DNA of 64,000 bases from Lentinula raphanica (Eukaryota; Basidiomycota; Agaricomycetes; Agaricales; Omphalotaceae): assembly GCA_027919835.1 (NCBI GenBank), contig JANVFP010000020.1:62001-126000 (forward strand), given 5' to 3'. The notes under the pieces were generated by a model. The model was given only the letters and a program-made list of their open reading frames with translations, was not told the DNA's origin and searched no databases. Below, piece by piece: positions 1-11,830 of this stretch; positions within the stretch are counted from its first letter, which is position 1, and each line of letters begins with the position of its first letter. The position numbers were made by a program, and so were the translations under genes.

Positions 1-374
1 TGGGCCTGCAATAGGCTCTATACCATCCCTAAATATTTTTTGCATTCTTAGTGATTTTTTGGGCTATTTTTAGTACCTACATTGGCCCTACATCATTTTT
101 TATCATATGAGGTCATTTGCTTACATATCCTGATCTGACCTAATCAGGCCATTTTAGGTTTTTTATGAATTTTCGAGTTTTTTTGAAAATGTACTGCTTA
201 TTTAATATCTGAATGATTATTAATTACCCAAAACAGTAAATATAAGCCATATGTGACAGGCATGACCACCCCCTGGGGCCATTTCCGGGACCCTCTTCAG
301 GTTATGACAACTATTTGCAATAGGTACCCAATAACTTATCGGTACTTTTTACAAAAGTTTTACAGTATCAGCTG
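1..374. mobile_element. Right end of a 3-kb foldback element (family A), cut by window edge
   Basis: This stretch matches the right-hand ends of the two full family A elements at 35,516-38,532 and 53,211-56,336 almost base for base (for example the block around 38,130-38,532). It ends with GTTTTACAGTATCAGCTG at 357-374, the same terminus as the copy ending at 38,532. Non-coding; the small ORF starting at 253 crosses the element end and is not a gene. The left part and the target duplication lie outside the window. Confidence 0.85.
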
Positions 375-1207
375 CATTTTGAGAGGCTACTTGTGCATCA
401 ATGTATTCTGGAATTTCATGAAACCATTCCCAGGTTTTTCCCTAAGGTTTGTTTGAACAAATATGTGCGCGACGACAATGAATCAACATACCGCAGGTTT
501 ACCTGGCCACCATTTGTGCCAAAAGTACTGTTCCACTAACCGCAGCGGTGGCCGAACTCCAGTTTGCTTGCCATTCCTGTCTATCTCAGGCTCACCGACA
601 GACTAGCAGTGCCAGAGTTCGCTGAGGCTTTCCCACTGGTCCAATGTCTTTGTTGGCTTGTAGAGATCCCAGAGTTGTTCCGGCTGCTGGACTTGTTTGA
701 AAACATCATCCCAGATGATAGACTTCTGGCCGACATATGGGGGAAGCAAGAAAATTGGTCCGCCTGTGAGAACAAAACATGAGCTTCATAAGGAGTGAAA
801 TGAGTCTCGATATCACTCACCTGGTTTAGTATATACATCAACTGGTGGGAGCTTGAGGTCCACCTGCATTTGAGGTCAGGGTATTTCACGTGATTTTGGA
901 GACAGTGATACGAAAGGTCGATACGACTCATCTTCCAGCTGGTATATGTCCATGTCATCGGTGTTGTGCTCGGCAGGTAGTGCGGTGGTGGTGGTAGGAA
1001 TATGTGAGGTTGTTGGAACGATATTGGCAGCAGGGAGAAGTGCAGAGGAGGAGTCCAGTGGCAGACGATAGGAGATGGTCATTTGAGATTTTGTGACCGG
1101 CTTGTAAGCATGAGGAAAGAGGAGTTGTGTTCGGCAGTCAAGTTGAGCTGAGAGCTTCTGCATTTCGATTTGCATTCCAGTCATGATCATGCGAACCTCC
1201 TCGAGTG

Positions 1208-1489
1208 CATCAGGAAAAATATTTTCATCTCTAGAGTCCCCAGAGATACCCCCCAATTCCTAGGCTGCTGAGAGATTTTTGTGAACTTTGAAAGATCAAA
1301 AAACATCCTAGAGATCCTGAAAGATCCTGAGAGCATCTGAAAGCACCAGAAAGCACCAGAAAGCACCAGAAAGCACCCAGAGAATTTTTAGAAGCCTCAA
1401 AGAACTCAGATACTCTAGGCTCTCTGAGACTACCTAGGAATTGGGGGGTATCTCTAGAGACTCTAGAGATGAGAATATTTTTCCTGATG
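1208..1489. mobile_element. MITE family M, copy 1 (282 bp), inside the Crypton-like gene
   Basis: Starts CATCAGGAAAAATATT and ends AATATTTTTCCTGATG, a terminal inverted repeat, and is flanked by TG on both sides (2-bp target duplication). The subterminal blocks AGAGATACCCCCCAATTCCTAGG and its complement are also inverted, so the unit folds back on itself. On the minus strand, deleting the unit and one CA joins the codons into LHLALEEVR without a frame change. Confidence 0.85.
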
Positions 1490-1647
1490 TGCGAGGTGCA
1501 GTGATTCGTTTTGAATTCGCTGAAGGTCAACGGGACTTCCAGCTTTTGCCTGTATCAGGCTCAGCTGTGTCAGGAACTCAGTCTTCATCCAATTTGTAAC
1601 ATCGTTGTCCATGAATGCTGGTAGTTTGAAAATATTTGAATTGGGCA

Positions 1648-1842
1648 CATTAGGAAAAGTACCCTTGACCTAGGTAACCCAGAGATACCCCCCAAAACCT
1701 AGGCTCTCCCAAAGCATTCAAAGAAATCTGAGGCAAACTCAGGCTTGCTCAGGCAAATTCAGGCAAATTCAAAGTTTTTAAACTGCTGAGGTTTTGGGGG
1801 GTATCTCTAGGCAGCCTAGGCACCAGGTCAGTTTTGCTGATG
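1648..1842. mobile_element. MITE family M, copy 2 (195 bp), inside the Crypton-like gene
   Basis: Starts CATTAGGAAAAGT and ends CAGTTTTGCTGATG, diverged versions of the family terminus, with CA on both sides. Internal ATACCCCCCAAAACC and GGTTTTGGGGGGTAT blocks are the family hallmark. Deleting the unit and one 2-bp repeat gives a continuous minus-strand reading (AAIYQHVPNSNIFKLPAF). Confidence 0.8.
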
Positions 1843-2909
1843 CACATGCTGGTAGATGGCAGCCCCACACTAAAGCACCCATTTGTGAGAGGAACATAAC
1901 ACTCAAAGATGAATAACATACCTGGAAGACATACAGTCGAAGATCCATAACTAGATTCCAGAAATTTGCAGCTCTGCTCAAGTTTTTCTTACCTTGTGTG
2001 CAAAATGAGTGTACGTATATGCAATTGTGCTTTGTCAACTTACCGACTACTGAATCGTGGATAGTCTCAGCCATAGGACACACCAAAAGCAGAAACCTCT
2101 CTGGGACATGTACATGCCTCCAGGGAGGGTCGTAGGTTTCATGTACTTTATAGCCAGCACCACCTAGTACAGCCTACACTACATGAGTAAGAGTCTTCAG
2201 ATCAGGACTCCAAATCATACCGTAACAGGAATTGCGGGAGCGTAAACATCGTGATATGTAGAGCCACGCGCCCACCCAAGTTTCAAAGTTTGATTAGGGT
2301 CAACACTATAAATGCAGAAAGGTTGATGTACAGTTCCTATAGCACAATAAAGAGACGGACCCCATGGTTTCTTGATGGTACCCAAGGCAGTGTCGAGGAA
2401 GATGTACCTTGACTGGCGAATCAAATTCAGCCTTCTTGAACGCCCGCACATACAAGTTGTACATGCTCTGTTCTGAGAATGGTGTAGTGGGAGATTTCGA
2501 ACCATGAAGGACTCAAATGCCTCGCCAGCTCTTGTTCAAGGACCAGTTGATGTCCATCTTCTTGGTGAGACCTTCATTGTAGTCGAACAGATAATGAAAG
2601 TACAGCGCAAAACTGCCGAGCGGACATTACTCAGGATGGAGGTGGGCGATAAACGTCGTGTACGTTGGATTGATAACCTGCATGTCAACGTTCAACTCTA
2701 GCTTAACATCAAAAGTTTGTAAGAACCTACCATGCGTAGACCTTGTTTACCCGCCTTCTCTTCGCCTTGAAGTTCGAGCATTGCAAAAATTGCTGTTTCC
2801 TTGTTTGGATGAAAGAGGGTGTGGGGCTGAAGTTCAGCAAGTTTGAGAGCATGGACATTGTCACTGCAGTTGCCACTCGCATGCTGCGAGGTCCATGAGA
2901 GATGGCCCA

Positions 2910-3133
2910 CATCAGGAAAAATGTATCTAGGCCCAGGTTGCCTGAAGACACCCCCAAAATCACAGGCAGTTTAAAGTCTTTGGAATAATTTTAAGTCAAC
3001 CTTATGTCTTCAGGCTTACCTGAGTTGCTTTGAAAATCTTTGGAAATCTTTGAGAATCTTTGGGAAGCCTGGGAAGCCTGAGCTTTTGGGGGGTGTCTCT
3101 AAGCTCTTTGGGCTGAAGGTATTTTTCTTGATG
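2910..3133. mobile_element. MITE family M, copy 3 (224 bp), inside the Crypton-like gene
   Basis: CATCAGGAAAAATGTATC at the left and a matching inverted end (ATTTTTCTTGATG) at the right, with the GACACCCCCAAAATC and TTTTGGGGGGTGTC internal blocks. The two flanking dinucleotides differ (CA and CT), so the target duplication has mutated or the site was rearranged. Confidence 0.8.
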
Positions 3134-3134
3134 C

Positions 3135-3180
3135 TGCACTGTGGACTGCACTGTGATATGATTAGATTAGGCTGGACATT
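3135..3180. other. Short host segment between MITE copy 3 and the next Crypton-like exon block
   Basis: Belongs to the Crypton-like pseudogene on the minus strand but could not be aligned confidently to the family; it may be intron or decayed exon. Confidence 0.3.
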
Positions 3181-4198
3181 AGATGAAACGATTCACCTTC
3201 GTGATGGAGAAGAAACCCTTTGAGACCAATATGACAAATTTGTTCCTCAGTTATAGAGGATTGTTTGCGATAATGTCTGGGGCATCTTCACCTGGTACTA
3301 GACCACTCCGAGCGCAATGCAAAGCCATGTCCATGTGCGATTTGAGCAGGTCCCATACTGTGACAGAGGTGGCAGGTCGTTTTATGCGCAAGGTTGGGTC
3401 GACTGCTTCCTGCTCCTTGCGAATTCGTAGGGCTGCGAAAAAGAGTTTTTTCTGCTGGGACTGCAAGAGGACGATGAGTGTAATGCACAGCAAGAAATGG
3501 ATATGTAACTCACTGCACCAAGATAGCTGCCCATGATTTTGGCTCCACGACGTGAGTGTTTTGGACGTATTGCGTTATGATCAATGAACTGGAGAAGGAA
3601 GGCCTTGTCGATGATTCAATCCCAAATGGTTTTTGCAAAGAGAGTCTTATTGATATATTCCTATGGAACACATGAGATACAAAAATTGAGAAAGATATAA
3701 GGCAAACCTCAATGAGCTTCACCAGTGCAGCTTGAGTTTTCCGACCCCCAGAACGACGGTTACCCTCAGCAACTTGGGTAGCGTCAATGTGCAGCTTTTG
3801 CTGGTAGGCGTCATAATGCCCATCATCTTCGAGGTCCCATTCCTCTGCCCCTCCGTCATTCATGTCATCTTCATCATATGCCAAAATGTCGTCGCCCCTG
3901 CCATCCTAATCAATACACACCAAAAGTCAAGTAAAGTGTTCCGTAGTTTTTCAAGATTCGACTTCTTTGGTACCTTCACACCAAGGGATTCACAGACTTC
4001 GAACAAAGGCTGCTTGGCCTTGCACAGGTTTCTATTGATTGTAAGTCCAGCAGGTCTTGAGCAAAAGAAGGAGCACATACAGCCGAGATGTCATATCCTC
4101 ATGAGATTCTATGAGCTGCCCATGAGGGCTAACAGTAGGAACAAGACTATGAGATGGAGGTTGAGGTGGAGGTTGAGTCAAAGGAATGCATGTGGGCT

Positions 4199-4475
4199 AA
4201 GGGTCTTCAGCAGGTCAGGTAAGATTCGTGGGAATACCTGCAGGTTTTGTGACCCGCAGGTCCAGGTACCTGTATGCACAGGTCATGACAGGTCACAGGT
4301 CAGACTCAGGAAATTATTTTATAGGGACAGGTCCAGGTAACCTGCAGGTATTGCCAAATTACTTGCAGGTATACCTGGACCCGCAGGTCAGGTACCTGTG
4401 AGCACAGGTCAGCAACAGGTCACAGGTCAGGATGTTGGAGGCAAAATACCTGCAGGTCAGGTCACAGGTATGACT
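4199..4475. repeat. Dense irregular array of CAGGT/ACCTG pentamers
   Basis: Within about 270 bp the pentamer CAGGT or its complement ACCTG recurs more than twenty times, often as ACCTGCAGGT or CACAGGTCAGG. Spacing is irregular, so it is not a simple tandem repeat. It lies just beyond the N-terminal end of the Crypton-like gene. Function unknown. Confidence 0.75.
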
Positions 4476-4671
4476 CGTCCGGGACTTGTGAAGACCTTTG
4501 ATGTGGGCATGTTGAGTTCTCAAGTTGCCGTTGTTGATGCAATGTTGATGGATAGAAGAGCTGAATCAATTGGTATGGAATTGTCGGCCATCAGATATCC
4601 TGCTGAATGTATTACAAGGGAAAGATGCAATTGATTGTTGTAAAAATTATTGTGAAAATGTATACAGTACA

Positions 4672-4692
4672 GGAGAGAGAGAGAGAGAGAGA
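4672..4692. repeat. GA microsatellite
   Basis: About ten GA units in a row followed by a short A run. Simple sequence repeat in a non-coding stretch. Confidence 0.9.
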
Positions 4693-4699
4693 AAAAGGC

Positions 4700-5266
4700 A
4701 CTAACAGAATATCTGAGAGACCTCGCCCTTTGATCACTGCATGCCCTTATCGAAGCCGCCTGAGCTGGTGACCAGCGGCATTCAGCATGCGCTTGGTCGC
4801 CCTCGTTTGGAGACCCACTGTGTGGGAATGGTTAGGGGTCCCTGTGTTCCAAGTGAGCGTTCAGAGTTTCAGTGGCTCTGTTCAAGCAGACATGTCATGA
4901 TTGGTGATCCATACGAGCTGTGAAGATTTCCTGTGATTGGTGATCAGTAGATCTTCAGCCTGATTCTGATAGTATTTGTGTGGTCATAAAGTCTGATCTA
5001 TATGAGTTCTCTCATTCCTTGTAAATTCTTTGAGTGAATCACTCACCCCCTTTGAATTCAGATCAAAAGATCTGTACTTCTATGTCACTTTGCTCTGTTG
5101 ACCTGTATTGCAAATTCAATAAATTTTTTAAGACTATGAATTTATTCTAGAGTATAAGATTGTGCATAATCTCTGACAATGCCTCACACCTCACTTAAAT
5201 ACATTTGACAAATGACATAAGAAATATATTGGTAATCAGTGTTCAGTGATAAAGTCACTAGTTCAT
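4700..5266. other. No gene recognised; GC-richer island then AT-rich DNA
   Basis: The first 200 bases are more GC-rich than the surroundings and contain the near-repeat GTGATTGGTGATC / ATGATTGGTGATCC. A 60-codon ORF at 4,741-4,923 shows no recognisable motif and no splice or start support, so it is not called as a gene. Confidence 0.4.
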
Positions 5267-5474
5267 CATCAGGAAAAATCTATCTAAGCTTAGATTGTCT
5301 GGAGACACCTCCTAAATTCCAGGCAGTTCAAAATCTTTGAAATTATTTTTAAGTCAACTTTATATCTTTAGGCTTACCTGAGTTGCTTTGAAGATCTTTG
5401 AAAATTTTTGAAAATCTTTGAGAAGCCTGAGCGTTTGGAGGGTGTTTCTAGGTTCTCTGGACTTTTTCCTGATG
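5267..5474. mobile_element. MITE family M, copy 4 (208 bp)
   Basis: CATCAGGAAAAATCTATC at the left, TTTTTCCTGATG at the right, AT on both sides as the 2-bp target duplication. More diverged internally than copy 3 but co-linear with it. Confidence 0.85.
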
Positions 5475-5593
5475 ATTAGATCTATCCAACAAAGCAATAA
5501 ATTGCACCTTTTATATCCTTGTTATTTAGAGCTCACTGCAAGGGGTGGAATCTATATTTTGGAACAAATTCAAGAGATCTATCGATAAGATTT

Positions 5594-5797
5594 CATCAGG
5601 AAAAATACCCTGAGCCCAGAGAGCCTAGAGACACTCCTCAAAAGCTCAGGCTTCTCAGAGATCCTCAAAGATTTTCAAAGCAACTCAGGTAAGCCTGAAG
5701 ACATAAGGTTGACTTAAAATCATTTTAAAAACTTCAAACTGCCTAGAATTTGAGAGTGTCTCCAGGAAACCTGGGCCTAGATAGATTTTTCCTGATG
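5594..5797. mobile_element. MITE family M, copy 5 (204 bp), opposite orientation
   Basis: Starts CATCAGGAAAAATACCCTGAG and ends GATAGATTTTTCCTGATG. Its internal order is the reverse complement of copy 4, only 119 bp away. Flanking dinucleotides do not match (TT and CT). Confidence 0.85.
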
Positions 5798-8163
5798 CTT
5801 AGAGGTTCAGTTTAATAAACTGCAAATAAATCATGAATTGAATTGAATTGCATCAAATTTTGAATCACTAAAAATAAACTGATTGAAATTTAAACTGTGA
5901 TTAAATTCAAGATTTATGAGTTCTCCAATGTCTCAATAAATCACAGTTCATTGATTCAAATCATTCTATGCATGAATCAATTTAAACTGAGTTTCAATTG
6001 ATTTAAATCCCATTTAATCAAATTTACCACTCATTTATTAGATATATTTCAAAGGAAACATTATTTTTGAGCTAAATATATGCTTAAAAAATGAATGTAT
6101 AGATATACAAATGATCATGCAACAAGGCTTAACTGTTGAAGTAATATATCAATTATAAATCTCATTGTTTTTTTAATATAAAATGTAATTTATTATAATT
6201 TAAATCAGTTCATGCATAGATTAATTTAAATTGTGAATTGAATCATGAATTGAATCTTTGAACCAATGAACTAATTGAAATTTATTTTTCTGTAATTTAT
6301 CAGAAATTCAATTTATAATTTAATTCATGATTTATTCATTTTCAGGAAAATAAATTGAAATGAATTGGACTTCTAAACCCTATCTATCAATTTCTCAAAC
6401 TATTGCCTTAGGTCGAACTTTGTTTGATTTTAAAAATAGCTTCAAGGAAGTCTTGAACGTCGAAGAATGCAAGTTCTTTAAATTACTTTGATTCAGAGGT
6501 GCAAGTTCTGAATAAAAGAAAATGTATTACAAAAAAACTACGGTTCTTGTTACGTTTTGAAGAACCTCGGATGACATCAGCAACAATGTTTTGTGCTTAG
6601 GACTATCCAACATAAATCTCAAAGAATTTCAGGTTGCCTGGAGTCTTTAAAGTCTTCAGTGTTTTTGGTGTCTCCTGAGACACCCCCCAAAACCTAAAGC
6701 TTTCAGAATTTCTTGAATGTCTTTCAAAATCTCTAAATATTTTTGAATATCTTTAAAAATCTTTAAATATCTCTGAAAATCTTTGAATATTTTTGAGAAT
6801 CTCTGAAAGTTTTTGAAAGATATCTAAATATCTTTCAAAGATTTTCCAAAGTTATTCAATCACTTTTACTTCATCATATAATACTCTATTTATTTTGCTT
6901 ATGTTGACTATATTTATTAACATTCATATATTACGATATACTGTATTTGAACTTAATAATTATTAATTTCAGAACACATTTTAATTATATATATCATAAT
7001 ATATTATTACAACCATTATATATATGTAATGTTAACAAATATAATAGATAACAATGTATATAGTATATGTTATTATAGCTATATTCAGATTTTAACCTGA
7101 TGAAATTCTGTTTGATTGTACACAATCCATGGTGGCAGGTCATGTGACCACCTATATTATTGACAACTGTGAGTTGTACTGTTCTAACTGATATTTACAA
7201 TTTTCTAAATGTTAAGATGCAATAGTATTTTATTTCATATTCAATATCTTAAATTTCAAATTTTTGAAATTATTTAAAGTTTTCAGAGAAGCTCAAAGAT
7301 CTTTTAAAGATATTTCAAAATCTTTCAAAAATATTTAAAGATTTTTCAAAGATATTTAAAAAATATAAAAAATTTCAAAAAATCTTCAGGATATTGAAAA
7401 AAACTTAGGCAGCTCAAAACATTCAAGCTCTCTAGAGTATCTGAAAAGCTCAGGTTATTCCCAAAAGCCTAAAGCATTTTAGAAATTTCTGAGTTACCTT
7501 TAAACAACTCAGAAACAATTCTAAAGAATTTCAAAAAAACTAAATTTTGAGTCCTTTTCCCAAAAGATTTAAAAAGTCTAGATACTTTAAATTATTTGAG
7601 AAACTTTAGACTTTTGGAACTCTGATGTTTTTGAAAGACCTCTAGCCAGGAGTATTTTTTCTGATGGAGCAAAAAGCAATTCAAATAACAGGACTGCTGC
7701 TAGATCTGCTTCTGAAGTTTCAAGAACAAGCAGATTTGCTGTAGTGCAAGGAAGCAGTAGATGTCAGGCAGTTACTGCAGAACCAGTCGGTTTGATTAAT
7801 TTGAATTTTACATTACAAAACTTTATTTCTTTTGACTTGCAACAAATCATGTTGGGAAACAGAATACCAAATATAATGATGAGTACTATATAAAAAATTT
7901 AGACTTGGTTTAAATTGGTTCATGTATAGACTGATTTAAATTGTGAATCAAATTATAAATTGAACCAATGAACTGATTGAAATTTATTTTTCTATGATTT
8001 ATCAATGATTCAATTCATAATTTAATTCATTTCATAAAAATAGATCGCATTGAATTGGACCTTTAAACCTTACTTGTGAATACAATTTGATGATTGTGAT
8101 TTAAATATATACTTATGCCACGAGTACATTCATATAAATAAAACCTCATCTCACAAATTACAA
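5798..8163. repeat. AT-rich gene-free stretch with a pair of ~175-bp direct repeats
   Basis: No ORF of interest. About 175 bp at 6,203-6,378 recurs in the same orientation at 7,905-8,077, sharing segments such as CCAATGAACT.ATTGAAATTTATTTTTCT and ending with GAATTGGAC.T.TAAACC. Between them, 6,640-7,670 contains the MITE hallmark GACACCCCCCAAAACC and a CCTGATG-like end (TTTTTTCTGATGG), suggesting a large decayed relative of family M, with many AAAGATCTTT-type runs. Confidence 0.45.
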
Positions 8164-8378
8164 CATTAGGAAAAATCTATCTAGGCCCAGGTTGCCTGGA
8201 GACACTCCCAAAATTCCAGGCAGTTTAAAGTCTTTGAAATGATTTGAAGTCAACCTTATGTCTTCAGGCTTACCTGAGTTGCTTTGAAAATCTTTAAAAA
8301 TCTTTGAGAATCTCTGGGAAGCCTGGGCTTTTGGGGGGTGTCTCTAGGGTCTCTGGGCTGAAGGTATGTTTCCTGATA
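8164..8378. mobile_element. MITE family M, copy 6 (215 bp)
   Basis: CATTAGGAAAAATCTATC at the left and GTTTCCTGATA at the right, AA on both sides. Internally nearly identical to copies 3, 7 and 8. Confidence 0.8.
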
Positions 8379-8424
8379 AAGTACAAATAAACTCAGAAGT
8401 ACCTGTTAACACTTGCCACTCATG

Positions 8425-9763
8425 AACATATCTAGTTATATTACAAAAGATCACAATATAGCTAGCTCCACAGGTTGTATTTTTGAGTTTTCCGAATTGT
8501 ATTTAAGAGAATATGATATAAACAACAATATGAAGCACACACAAAAACTACTGAGTGTGCTATTAATAAATTTCAACTTAAAAACACCAAATAAGAACTT
8601 ATTGTCATAAATGTATTATAGTATAACAATGAATATATTATATATATTAAATAACATTGTTCCAATTTTTTGATTGTTAAGTGTGTTAAGTATAGTGACT
8701 GATAACACTGTTTTAAGTATTTTCATTGTCAACTATGTTAAATATAACATATATAATTACTATTTTGAATTTTAATGTGTTAGGTATAATAACTACTTAA
8801 TGTATTGAATATATTGTATAATATAAATTGTTCTGAGTTTTTTAAATTATTAAGTATCATGTACATTATATTTATACAATGTTGTCAGTTTGATATGATT
8901 TTTGAATGATATAAATGAATGAGAGTACTAGGAGTGCTATAAATGACATATACATAATATATACTGACTATATAATAAATTTGAAATAATTTGAAGTGAT
9001 AAAAACTTTTACGTTTGTTGCAAATTTTTTTTAAATTTTGTGTTTTGAGAGTCAGCAAAGCACCCCTCAATTTTTTAACTATTTTTAGATTTTTTTTTAG
9101 ATTTTTTGCTACAAAATGAAATCATGATCAATTTTTTTGTCTTTTTTTTGATAGTTTTGATGTGCCTGGACCTGCAATAGGCTCTATACCATTCCTAAAT
9201 ATTTTTCACATTTTTAGTTATTTTTAGTACCTAAATTGACCCTACATCATTTTTTATTATATGAAGTTATTTGCTTATATATTTTGATTTGATTTAATCA
9301 GGTTATTTTGATTTTTTAATGAATTTTTGGGTTTTTTAAAAATGTATTGCTTATTTAATATCTGAATAATTAACAAATATCTAAAATAGTAAATATAAGT
9401 TATATGTAACAGGTGATGATAGACATGACCACCCTCTGGAGCTATTTCTGGGACCCCCTCTGAGTTATCACAACTTTTTGCAATAGATACTCAATAACTC
9501 ATCAGGGCTTTTCACAAAAGTTTTACATCAGGAAAAATCTATCTAGGCCCAGGTTGCCTGGAGACACCCCCAAAATTCCAGGCAGTTTCAAGTTCTTGAA
9601 ATGATTTTAAGTCAACCTTATGTCTTCAGGCTTACCTGAGTTGCTTTGAAAATCTTTGGAAATCTTTGAGAATCTTTGGGAAGCCTGGGAAGCCTAAGCT
9701 TTTGGGAGGTGTCTCTAGGCTCTCTGGACCTAAGGTATTTTTCCTGATGTACAGTATCAGCTG
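8425..9763. mobile_element. Truncated family A foldback element (right arm only)
   Basis: From about 8,425 the sequence follows the right arms of the full copies (37,180-38,532 and 54,940-56,336), though more AT-biased, with many C-to-T or G-to-A differences. It ends with ACAGTATCAGCTG at 9,751-9,763. The left arm is missing. A MITE sits 14 bp from the terminus at 9,526-9,749. Confidence 0.75.
9526..9749. mobile_element. MITE family M, copy 7 (224 bp), nested in the family A end
   Basis: CATCAGG...CCTGATG unit inserted in GTTTTACAGTATC, the family A terminus, which is uninterrupted at 357-369 and 38,515-38,527. The flanks read TTTTTA and TACAGTATC, so TA was duplicated. This is an occupied/empty site pair within the window. 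Confidence 0.92.
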
Positions 9764-11438
9764 AGGATGATGAGGATGAGCCATAGAAAGATATTGTCAG
9801 CACCAGCGATGAAAGGCATCACAAAAAGCAAGATGAGGATGAAAACAAAAAAAAAATAAGACAAAGGAGGTTGACATTCACTCCAAAGGAAGACCTTTTA
9901 CCAAAAAAGCAAAAGTGTTGTTGGATAATGCCTATGCTATAGAAAGAAGTGCAAACAAAGTGAGCAAGAGTGTGCATACTTGCTATGCATATCTGAACTA
10001 AATTTCTGAAGTATCCCATGAGTTGAATGTGTTCAATGCTTTCCAAGCCTATTATGAAGTTCATAAAAAAGTAAAACAGAAATCCAATCATGAGTTCCTC
10101 TGACATTGACTTGTAGATTAGTCACTCAGTGAACATATTGAAAAAATTTTTAGAGCTATAATTAATTTGTCACAAAAGAGTACAGAAAAATGTTGAAGTC
10201 TTGCTTTTCACCTAGAGAAATAAAAAATTTAAAAGTTCATGTGCACGCTATGAAGAAAAAAATTGACTAATATAGGAACCAAGTTAATGACTTTTTAAAA
10301 AATGAAAAGGAGTTCAGTGGGAAAGTGAACATGAATATTAAAAAAATAATGAAGTCTGCATTGGTTCCGATATGTGATATCCTTCATGAATCCTTTTAAA
10401 ATGTTCTTCTGATAAGTTGTGTAGGAACAACATCTTTTTGAAACAGCTGATGTTCACCTAATTGGCTGAATTATTAGCACCAAGTGAAATCACTTAATAT
10501 GCAGTATGAGTGCCTTTTTTGCTGGCAATAAGATTGGGAAAGTTGCCAAGCAACAATTTGGATCAAAGATGGATACTCAATTTAACAATCTCAAAGCAAT
10601 GTTCTGAGTAGTAGAGATGAAAAATTAGCTGAGCTCATCATCACCATCACCAGGCATGCTGGTGAGCAAAAAAGACTGGGAGCTCCAAGCTCTAGGAAAA
10701 AATATTCACCTATGATATTTGTGAGTCTAGCCTATGAATTTGTATCACATAAACTCAATCATTTTGATAGAACAACTCTTTGGAGAGCGGCACAGAATTT
10801 CTTTCAACAATTTTCTTTATAAAGATTTTTTACTCCAAATCTGAATCTGGCTCTCTGGTGCAAAATTCTCCAAGACCAAAAAAATATCCAACTTCAAATC
10901 ATTACTCATTTCTGATGTCTGCTTGATTTTTAAGTCACAAATGACACACCTCTTATATAAATATGATCTAGTTTTGAATTAGGTGAATGAAGATGCTCTG
11001 AAGCTCAAGTTGGTAATGTATCAATTGGAATTTTGAACAAATGATATGCATTTTTTTTATCTAGCATAATTGATATGCTGATACGAGAACATCAACAGAT
11101 GAAGTCACACTGACAATTGAGAAACAGGGAGACATTTTCATTGTAGTAAATGTAGATGAAAAAATAGTTGTCAAGGTTTTTGATATCAAAAAATGGGTGA
11201 AAGCTGTGAGTTTCAATGTGCAGAGTATCAAAAAGAAAACAACAAATTAAATATATTTTTATGACTCAAATGACTCAGATGATGATGAGGAGGCATAGAA
11301 TGCTGAGTACAAGAACACAGAATGGGGATGATAATGATGAATCAGAAGATGAGTTTATTGCACATATAACAAATTTGAAGTATCACACTGATTCCTTGCA
11401 TCTGCCAAAGACAGGCAAGAGGAAGACAAGAAATAACT
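9764..11438. other. AT-rich stretch with decayed coding-like remnants, family unknown
   Basis: Begins in a purine-rich block (GAGGATGATGAGGATGAG) and continues with stretches whose codons look protein-like but are broken by stops in all frames. The best short ORF is 11,216-11,446 (+), acidic at its end. It may be an old transposon gene that has lost its G and C, but no domain was recognised. The element at 11,439 is inserted in it: the flanks join as GACAAGAAATAACTTAAAGG. Confidence 0.35.
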
Positions 11439-11539
11439 CACTTTAGGCAACCACCAAAAGGAATTATATTAGATAGTACAAGACCTGAAAATCCTCTATC
11501 TAATATGCTGAAAATCCCCAGGAATTCCCTAATGAAATG

Positions 11540-11830
11540 TCCCATTCAGCTGGAATGTCCTAGGTGGAATGTCCATATGGCCTGGGAGGTCCCATGTGGG
11601 ATGTCCCTATGGATGTGGGAGGTCCCATGTGGGATGTCCCTATGGATGTAGGATGTCCTTATGGATGTGGAATGTCCCTATGGATGTGGGATGTCCCATG
11701 TGCTGAGATGTCCCTATGACCTAAAATATCCCTATGACCTGAAATGTTCCATGTGGAATATCCTTATGGCCTGAGATGTCTTGCTCCTCATGTCTGGGAT
11801 ATCTCCTCACCTGGTATGTCTCTTTAGCTG
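11540..11830. repeat. Minisatellite of GATGTCCCTATGG-like units in the left arm of family B
   Basis: Irregular tandem units (GGATGTCCCTATGGATGTGG and GGTCCCATGTGGGATGTCCC) repeat about a dozen times. The right arm carries related units in inverted form at 13,540-13,680 (GGGACATCCCAGGCTATAGG), but fewer, so the two arms have expanded unequally. Confidence 0.75.

Larger units (their letters stand above)
485..4100 (-). pseudogene. Crypton-like tyrosine recombinase gene (Ndc10-like plus GCR1_C-like domain), decayed and split by MITEs
   Basis: Read on the minus strand, successive pieces fit a protein family common in Agaricomycetes and related to Crypton tyrosine recombinases. From N to C: an acidic segment around 3,850; a basic RRSGGRKTQAALVK segment near 3,750; AALRIRKEQEAVDPTLRIKR near 3,420; HALKLAELQPHTLFHP near 2,830; PVKVHLPRHCLGYHQETMG near 2,410; VDPNQTLKLGWARGSTYHD near 2,270; FLLLVCPMAETIHDSVV near 2,060; NIFKLPAFMDNDVTNWMK near 1,620; SPVDLQRIQNESLHLA near 1,520; EEVRMIMTGMQIEMQKL near 1,180; and a GCR1_C-like end near 750-490 (LWDLYKPTKTLDQWESLSELW, then PPLRLVEQYF). 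The family would act in the nucleus as a DNA recombinase or DNA-binding protein. Three MITEs interrupt it and several frame breaks remain, so it is called a pseudogene. Removing two of the MITEs with one 2-bp repeat each restores the frame across the site. Exon borders were not all resolved; family assignment is from remembered motif order. Confidence 0.7.
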
